DNA from: Planctomycetota bacterium
GTDB taxonomy: Bacteria; Planctomycetota; UBA1135; UBA2386
Length of the DNA: 49,839 nucleotides
Direction of reading: 5' to 3'
NCBI GenBank assembly: GCA_025459175.1
Contig: JALORC010000053.1
Coordinates: forward strand, 1-49,839
Shown: piece by piece, positions 44,307 through 49,839 of the stretch
Layout: every line of letters starts with the position of its first letter
How positions within the stretch are numbered: position 1 is the first letter of the stretch
Position numbers and translations under genes: made by a program
Notes under the pieces: generated by a model
Database searches by the model: none
The model's input: the letters and a program-made list of their open reading frames with translations, nothing else
What the model was told of the DNA's origin: nothing

Positions 44307-44476
44307 GAAGGGCGCGGGCGGATGCTAACGACATGTTTCCGCCGGCGATAGTTGGCGCTGCGATTCCTGCTGGCGCGGAGGTCGTGCTTCCCAAGCTTTC
44401 GCGTTCGTCCCAAGATTGTCGGAGTTCCGATTCCCACCAGCGGTTCTGCCGCGCCAGCCTGCCAAGGACCCCTTTC

Positions 44477-45925
44477 ATGATGATCCGTTCGTTCGCTCTC
44501 CTCGCCATGGCCGCCGTCGCGGCCGCGGCGGTCGCCCAACCCATCGCCGCCCAGGAACCCGCGGCCCCGGCCGCCCCGGCGGCGCCGGTCGCCCCCGACG
44601 CGAAGGCCTTGCTCGGTTCGTCGCTGCGCTTCCTGCAGGCCTTGCCCGCGCTGCGGCTGCAGGGCAAGGGCACGATGATCATGCCCGAGCTGCCGGAGGA
44701 GCTGGCGGCGCAGATCGACTTCGGCGACATGGAGCTGCCGACCGGGGAACTCGACATCCAGCTGGCGCTGCCCAACCGCTTCGCGCTGCGCTGCGAGGGC
44801 ATGGGCATGGTCGACGTGGTCTGCGACGGCAAGCAGCTGCTGCAGACCATCGGTCAGTTCGAGCTGCACAGCCTGACGCCGGCGCCGAAGGACCTGCTGA
44901 CGATGCTCGGCGCGAAGTCCGACCTGATGCCGAGCGGCGGCAGCAACCTGCGGGCGCTGCTGGCGCCGGCCGGCAGCAAGCGCGCGCTGCTCGATGCGAA
45001 GACGGTCGAGCTGCTCGGCACCACCAAGCTCGGTGAGCGGCAGGCCTATCACCTCGCGGTGCGCGACGAGGGCATCGCCTGCGAGCTGTGGATCCAGCAG
45101 GGCGACGAGCCGTTCGTGCTTCGGCACAAGCCGGTGCCGCCGAAGCTCGACATGGCGGCGATGATGGGCGGCGGCGAAGAGGACGAGGCGGAGGGCGAGG
45201 ACGGCGAATCGCGCACGCTGCACCTCGAGCCGGCGATGGACATCGAGTTCACGGTGGTCAGCAAGGAGCTCGGCAAGGACGCGTTCGCGATCACCGAGCC
45301 GGCGGGGTCGACCAAGGTCGACGACCTGCAGGCGGCGATGATGGCGAAGTTCGAGGAGCAGATGGGCGAGATGGAGGACATGGACGTCGAGGCCGGCGAG
45401 GCCGAGGCGGGGGAGCACGGCGAGGCCGAGGCGCCGCACAAGTCGGTCGGGCAGCCGGTTCCCGACGTGACGCTGCCGCTGCTCGGCGGTGGTGAGGTCA
45501 AGCTCGCCGAGCTGAAGGGCAAGGTCGTGCTGCTCGACTTCTGGGCGACCTGGTGCGGGCCGTGTGTGCAGGGCTTGCCGAAGGTCAACGAGGTCGCCAC
45601 GAAGCTCGCCGAACGCGGTGTCGTGTTCTACGCGGTCAACCTCGCCGAGAAGCCGGAGACGATCGAGAAGTTCCTCGCCAAGAAGGAGCTGAAGCTCGCG
45701 GTCGCGCTCGCCGACCAGAAGATGGGCACGAAGTTCGGCGTCAACGGCATCCCGCACACGGTCATCGTCGGCAAGGACGGGGTCGTGCGCACGGTGCACA
45801 TCGGTTTTGGTCCGGGCGCGGAGAAGCAGCTCGAGAAGGACCTGATCGCGGCGATCGAGGCCGGGGAGCAGCCGAAGAAGGACGAGCCGAAGAAGGACGA
45901 GCCGAAGCCCGCCGGCGGCAAGTGA
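44477..45925 (+). CDS. Exported protein with C-terminal TlpA-like thioredoxin domain
   Basis: A 482-residue protein: signal peptide (about 1-25, ending IAAQ), an Ala/Pro linker, a DUF2092/LolA-like domain (about 45-240, outer-membrane-lipoprotein-like beta fold), an acidic Glu/Ala-rich linker (about 235-325), then a TlpA/ResA-type thioredoxin (about 330-460) with the redox motif C360-G-P-C363 in FWATWCGPC and the cis-Pro site GIPHTVIVG. It ends with two KKDEP repeats. It probably reduces periplasmic disulfides and is targeted by its N-domain. ATG 44477 has AAGGA upstream. Thioredoxins fused to secreted domains are frequent in planctomycetes. Confidence 0.88.
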   Translation: MMIRSFALLAMAAVAAAAVAQPIAAQEPAAPAAPAAPVAPDAKALLGSSLRFLQALPALRLQGKGTMIMPELPEELAAQIDFGDMELPTGELDIQLALPNRFALRCEGMGMVDVVCDGKQLLQTIGQFELHSLTPAPKDLLTMLGAKSDLMPSGGSNLRALLAPAGSKRALLDAKTVELLGTTKLGERQAYHLAVRDEGIACELWIQQGDEPFVLRHKPVPPKLDMAAMMGGGEEDEAEGEDGESRTLHLEPAMDIEFTVVSKELGKDAFAITEPAGSTKVDDLQAAMMAKFEEQMGEMEDMDVEAGEAEAGEHGEAEAPHKSVGQPVPDVTLPLLGGGEVKLAELKGKVVLLDFWATWCGPCVQGLPKVNEVATKLAERGVVFYAVNLAEKPETIEKFLAKKELKLAVALADQKMGTKFGVNGIPHTVIVGKDGVVRTVHIGFGPGAEKQLEKDLIAAIEAGEQPKKDEPKKDEPKPAGGK

Positions 45926-45933
45926 CCGCAGCG

Positions 45934-45959
45934 CTGGTCGCGCGATTGCGCGCGGCCAG
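45934..45959 (+). terminator. Hairpin after the thioredoxin-fusion gene
   Basis: A 10-bp stem (45934-45943 with 45950-45959, one G-U in RNA) with a 6-base loop starts 8 bases after the stop. No T-run follows, so it may act as a Rho-dependent end or a transcript stabiliser rather than an intrinsic terminator. Confidence 0.4.
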
Positions 45960-45970
45960 TCGCTCCTGCT

Positions 45971-46266
45971 TCACGGCAGCAACTTCCAGGTTTCCAGCAG
46001 CCAGCGCCACATCGAGAGGGTTCGCCCCAAATGGCGCTGCAGGAGCGGCCAGAGGGCGGCGATCTGCTCCGGTCGCGCGAAGGTGAAGACGTCGTCCGGT
46101 TTGGCCTGCCGCATCAACTTGCCGAGCCATAGGCGCGATCGTCGTCGTACCCTTCGGTGAGCATGCGGCGGAAGTCCACGAGCGTGAGATCACAGTCCCA
46201 CTGGAAGTCGGGGCGACCTTCGGCGTCGACCATGCGATCTGGCGGTGTGGGGTTCAGAATGCTCAT
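45971..46266 (-). pseudogene. Frameshifted small protein (antitoxin-like family)
   Basis: ATG 46266 opens MSILNPTPPDRMVDAEGRPD, then WDCDLTLVDFRRMLTEGYDD and DRAY, where the frame breaks near 46125-46131 and stops after four codons. One added base gives a continuous 98-residue protein: LGKLMRQAKPDDVFTFARPE, QIAALWPLLQRHLGRTLS and MWRWLLETWKLLP to a TGA at 45971-45973. The pattern (WDxDLT, KLMRQAKPDDVF, LWPxLxRHLGR) matches a common short family encoded next to nucleotidyltransferase (AbiEii-type) toxins. This attribution is from memory of the pattern. No toxin gene is present beside it. A sequencing error cannot be excluded. Confidence 0.72.
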
Positions 46267-46507
46267 GGATTCGCTACGGAGGTGACCTTGGCCACGACTC
46301 CGCCACCCGGTCAAGGGGAGCCTCTCAGGCTGGCGACGTTGTGGCCTGCGAGGTCGCTTCAGGACGGCTTTGGCAAGCACAGGCATGCGCTACCTCGACA
46401 TCCAGGCTGTCGGCGAATGCGCGGGCGCGGTAACTGACGGCGAGAGTGCGTGGGCCGTGCTGGCGCGAGGCGGACTCCGCGTTGAGGGAGGGCCGTATTC
46501 GGCGCGC
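46267..46507. other. Intergenic region with no recognised feature
   Basis: A 241-base stretch between the frameshifted gene and the CHAT gene, both on the minus strand. I see no convincing reading frame, hairpin or repeat. It should hold the promoter or readthrough of the small gene. Confidence 0.5.
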
Positions 46508-49500
46508 TTACGTGCCAGTCTTCGCCAGCGTTTCCAGCAGGAAGAGGAGTTCGGCGGCCATCGTGTATTTCAACTCCGGGGCGTCGGCGAGCGTGCAGTC
46601 GCGGCTGCCGGTGACGATGGCTTGCAGAGCGCGGATGAAGGTGAGGAAGGAGCCCTTGGCTTCGGGGCTGTCGGCGAGTTGCTGAAGGAGGGATGCGGCT
46701 TGGGTCTGCTCGCCGGCGAGCAGCGCTTGGGTCACGGCGTGGCTGATGCGGCCGTCAGAGTGGTGGTTCTCACCGCCGTCGCGGCGGTAAGCGAGGTAGC
46801 AGGCGATGGCCTTGCGCTTCGCCTCGGCAGCGGCGGCGAGATTGTCAGCGTCCGTCTCGATGGCGGCGAGGACGTCCCATGACTTCCATGGTCCAGAAGC
46901 GTGGCCGAACGGCGCTCCGCATTCGATCGCCCGGAGAATCTGCGCCCGCGCTTCTTCAGTGCGGCGTAGCTTTCCCAGGGTGGCGGCGAGGTTGCTTCTA
47001 TACATACCTTCCTTCGCCAAGTCGCCGCGTTTGGCGCTTACGTCCGCGGATAGTCGGTAGAAGGCGGCTGCTTCTTCGGGGCGGTCTAGGACATCGTCAT
47101 ACAGGTTCCCGAGTTGCACGAGGGTGGCGGCCTGTCCGTCGACATTTCCGATCCGGACCATGATCGCGAGCGCCTTCCGGTAGGCATCCTCCGCCGCTTC
47201 CGCCTGGCCTACGATCCCATACGCAGTTCCCGTCTGATGCCAGCTCGCGGCGACGCTGCCCGGTTCGTCCAACTGCGTGAACTTCTCGCGAGCATCGGCA
47301 AACGCCGCGATCGCCTCGGGATAGCGGCGCTGCTGCATGCGGACGGACCCTAGCTGGGCTTTGCCCGCAGCAACTCCCCGGTTGTCACCGAGTTGCTCGC
47401 CGCGACGGATGCGCTCTTCATAGGCCGTTGCCGCTTCGTCGAGTCGCCCTAGACTCAGAAGGCAATGGCCCCTTCTCCCGAAGCAGACGGCCGCCATCAG
47501 CTTCGCGCTATCGTTGTATCCATCTTTGGCCACAGCTTCGAAGAGCTGGAGAGCCTCGTCAAGATGCAGCAATGCCTGTTCCTGCCTGCCGGCATTGCAC
47601 ATCACCTGACCCAGAAGATTGAAAGCCATCGCAAGATCGTAGTTGGCTTCGGTGTACGCCTGCCCGCCCTCCTCCCGGGCGCGCAGAAGCAAGTTCTGCG
47701 CGCCCTCGAACGCTTCGCGCAACCGGTGCTCCTGAAGCAGTTGCTCAATACGGGTCCGTGCCGCTTCGAACTGGGCGTGATTCCAGGCATCCCCCAGTGT
47801 CGTGGCCGCGGCGTCCCGCACTTGCCACACACGCTCCAGCAGCCGTGCCTTGCCGAGTGGTTGCAGCAGGGAGTAGAGCGAAGTCGCCAGATCGATCATC
47901 GCCGCTGCATCCCCCGCGCGCTGCACGAGCTCGAGCAGTGCAAAGAGATTCGGTAGCTCCAGCACAGTCAACGTCGCCGCGACTTCGGCATTTTGGCTAC
48001 GCTGCTGCGCAAGGAAATAGACATACTCGCGCATCGCCTTGATCCAACGGGCCGTCAGCGCGGCGCATTCGGTCTTTTCCATGCGCCCACGCAAGTAGGG
48101 GCAGAGGGCCGGATTGAGAGTGAGATGGTTGTAGCGGTTTGGCGTCGCCAGTCCTGTCGCTACCAACTCGCCCGCCAGCGCGCCCACGTCCGCCCTTTCC
48201 CACTCCATCATCACGCGGAGCACATCCAGATCGACCCCACCCTGGAAGACCCCGAGCACGTTGACCCGATCGCGATTCGCTGGAGACAGGCGCCGCAGAG
48301 AGAGTTCGACGCTGGCGTACAGGGACTTCTCTCGGCTGCCTGGGAACTGCCGTTCCATCGTGGCCATCAGCTCCACCAGAGCTGCGCGCATCGCGTCCAC
48401 GCCACGCAGCTGCAAATCAGGAGCCAACAGAGCGAGCGTGCGGGCATGGCAGTGCACTGCATCGACCAGTGCCTCGATGGCTTCGCGCCTGGCATCGAGA
48501 GTCGCATCCGTCGAGCTCACCGCATCCATACTCTCGTCTGCGTTGAGCGCTCGTTCCACGAGCTTGACGGCATCGTCGCGGTCGAGTTGGTGCAGCTCAC
48601 GCCGGTGACGTTCCCCATCGAACGGTGCCGGCAGCGCTTCGCGGCTGGTGAACACGATGTCAGCCTTGGCGTTGAGTCGCTTGCAGAGGCTGAGGATTCG
48701 GTCCAATTCGAGCTTCGCATCTTCGGACAAGGCTGCCGCCGTGTCGACGTAGGGTGGCAACAGGATGCTCTCCATGTTGTCGATGACCAGCAACGTCGGT
48801 TGCTCCGCCAGTACGCGCTCGACGGGCAAGATCGCCTGCGCCTGATCGGCGAACGCCGCCACCGAATAGTCCCCGCCAACCAACTGGCGGCCGAGGGCAT
48901 CGAGCACGGCATTGACGTTGCTGTTCAGCTCTACCGAGACGAACGCCGCGCGGTGCATTTGCTGCGAACGCACCATCCAGCGGGCGAACTCAGCAGCCAG
49001 AGCCGTCTTGCCTTCGCCGCCCTGGCCGCGCACTACTGCGTAGCCTTCCTCGCTGAGCAATCGCTGCAACGCGAGCAACTCGCGGCTGCGGCCCACAAAA
49101 CCGGTCGCTGGTGGCGCCGGCAACTCGCCGAGGCGGGCTTTGAGCCGGACCTGGAAGTCCTCGACCGTGGTCGCCGACGGCGTGGTCCGGAACAGCTGCG
49201 GGTCATCCTTCTCCTGGAACAGCACGGGCACGAACCAGTCCTCGAGGCGCAGTTCGCCGGCGCCGAAGATGCGGCCGCGGAAGGTGTCGTCCTTGAGCCG
49301 GCGTTGGCCCTCCAGCATCGCGTCACCGACGCGCCTGCCCGCGGCGAGCGCCTGGTAGAAGGTCTCGACGAAGCGGCGAGCGGTCTCGACCAACACGCTG
49401 TGGCTCATGGCGACGACCGAAGCGACGCCGACCTTGAGCAACTCGGAGGCGACACTCTCGGACGCCTTCTCGGCATGCGCAGTCTGGCAGGCTTCGAGGA

Positions 49501-49839
49501 AGACGAGCGGGATGCGGTGGTCGCGCAGCAGCGGGCCGAGTTCGTCGGTGAACACGGTGACGTGCCGCCGCCGTTCGAGCCTGGCGGGCTGGCCGACCTT
49601 GGCGAGACTGCCCGCGTCCTCGGGTAGCTCGAAGCACAGTCCGCCTAGACCGACTTTCGGGTCATAGACGCCGTGGCCATCGAAGTGCACGACGTGGTAG
49701 GGCTGCTTCTGGGTGCGGGCGCGGTCGAGTTCTTGGCGCAGGGCCGGCAGCGTCGGTGGGCTGAGCACGTGGATCTTGACCAGTCCAGGCAGCGCTTCCA
49801 TCGCCGCAACGAGGGGAAGCGCGCTGATGCGGTGGTCGA
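46508..49839 (-). CDS. CHAT protease-STAND NTPase-TPR protein (partial, 5' end beyond window)
   Basis: At least 1109 residues; the frame is open to the window edge, so the N-terminus is missing (residues below count from the Met at 49801). The CHAT caspase-like domain has catalytic His H43 in HFDGHGVYD and Cys C105 in VFLEACQTA. A linker leads to an NB-ARC/STAND ATPase: FVGR (235-238), P-loop GQGGEGKT (259-266), Walker B LLVIDNME (337-344), then winged-helix-like sequence. From about 690, at least six TPR repeats run to the C-terminus. This is the layout of bacterial NLR-like proteins in which TPRs sense, the NTPase oligomerises and the protease executes. The substrate is unknown. No obvious partner gene is within view. 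Confidence 0.92.
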   Translation of the reverse strand, partial: DHRISALPLVAAMEALPGLVKIHVLSPPTLPALRQELDRARTQKQPYHVVHFDGHGVYDPKVGLGGLCFELPEDAGSLAKVGQPARLERRRHVTVFTDELGPLLRDHRIPLVFLEACQTAHAEKASESVASELLKVGVASVVAMSHSVLVETARRFVETFYQALAAGRRVGDAMLEGQRRLKDDTFRGRIFGAGELRLEDWFVPVLFQEKDDPQLFRTTPSATTVEDFQVRLKARLGELPAPPATGFVGRSRELLALQRLLSEEGYAVVRGQGGEGKTALAAEFARWMVRSQQMHRAAFVSVELNSNVNAVLDALGRQLVGGDYSVAAFADQAQAILPVERVLAEQPTLLVIDNMESILLPPYVDTAAALSEDAKLELDRILSLCKRLNAKADIVFTSREALPAPFDGERHRRELHQLDRDDAVKLVERALNADESMDAVSSTDATLDARREAIEALVDAVHCHARTLALLAPDLQLRGVDAMRAALVELMATMERQFPGSREKSLYASVELSLRRLSPANRDRVNVLGVFQGGVDLDVLRVMMEWERADVGALAGELVATGLATPNRYNHLTLNPALCPYLRGRMEKTECAALTARWIKAMREYVYFLAQQRSQNAEVAATLTVLELPNLFALLELVQRAGDAAAMIDLATSLYSLLQPLGKARLLERVWQVRDAAATTLGDAWNHAQFEAARTRIEQLLQEHRLREAFEGAQNLLLRAREEGGQAYTEANYDLAMAFNLLGQVMCNAGRQEQALLHLDEALQLFEAVAKDGYNDSAKLMAAVCFGRRGHCLLSLGRLDEAATAYEERIRRGEQLGDNRGVAAGKAQLGSVRMQQRRYPEAIAAFADAREKFTQLDEPGSVAASWHQTGTAYGIVGQAEAAEDAYRKALAIMVRIGNVDGQAATLVQLGNLYDDVLDRPEEAAAFYRLSADVSAKRGDLAKEGMYRSNLAATLGKLRRTEEARAQILRAIECGAPFGHASGPWKSWDVLAAIETDADNLAAAAEAKRKAIACYLAYRRDGGENHHSDGRISHAVTQALLAGEQTQAASLLQQLADSPEAKGSFLTFIRALQAIVTGSRDCTLADAPELKYTMAAELLFLLETLAKTGT

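Noticed and set aside
1..49839. CRISPR array, integrase or prophage
   Set aside because: No regularly spaced direct repeats of CRISPR size, no integrase-like or phage structural gene, and no att-like duplication of the tRNA 3' end was seen.

Overview
The window is a very GC-rich, densely packed bacterial chromosome segment read with the standard bacterial code. Many genes overlap by ATGA or GTGA. The gene mix suggests a planctomycete-like bacterium: large secreted proteins of unknown role, a parallel beta-helix protein with a short signal peptide, a MoxR/DUF58/BatA/VWA operon carrying PQQ-propeller and alpha-toroid proteins, thioredoxins fused to secreted domains, and a REP-associated transposase. 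This assignment is an inference from gene style. No rRNA or marker phylogeny is available, and another GC-rich Gram-negative phylum is possible. Lnt, MreBCD/PBP2/RodA and TlpA-type proteins indicate a Gram-negative, peptidoglycan-making cell.

Region 1 (1-5640, + strand) holds a bacteriohemerythrin, three type IV pilus/type II secretion ATPases in a PilB-PilT-PilB order, and folE. Region 2 (5640-8440) is accessory DNA. It has a RAYT-type transposase broken by an exact 23-bp tandem duplication, short tandem repeats and palindromes, a secreted beta-helix protein, a tRNA with CAU anticodon on the minus strand, and a structured intergenic segment ending in a T-run that may be a small RNA or terminator.

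Region 3 (8440-17030, + strand) starts with an agmatinase-family ureohydrolase. A compact chemosensory cluster follows (cheA with two Hpt domains, cheW, cheD, cheY, cheX) with no receptor, CheR or CheB in view. Then come moeA and lnt. Region 4 (17030-25160, + strand) begins with a membrane-anchored coiled-coil protein and a 56-residue single-span protein closed by a strong terminator. The full elongasome follows: mreB, a divergent mreC, mreD, a long PBP2 and rodA.

Region 5 (25188-43738, - strand) is a nine-gene, 18.5-kb co-directional array: moxR, DUF58, BatA-like, VWA/GATase-like, a 1468-residue PQQ/TPR protein, an alpha-toroid protein, a DUF4175-like protein, a 958-residue Gln/Ala-rich coiled coil and a Gln-rich secreted protein. 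The AAA+ ATPase and three MIDAS-type proteins probably act on an envelope or periplasmic complex built from the other members. This is the best candidate here for an incompletely described system. It converges on the elongasome operon with only 27 bp between them.

Region 6 (43900-49839) has a small membrane protein, a secreted TlpA-like thioredoxin fusion, a one-base frameshifted small gene, and a CHAT protease-STAND NTPase-TPR protein that runs off the right edge and resembles bacterial NLR-like defence proteins.
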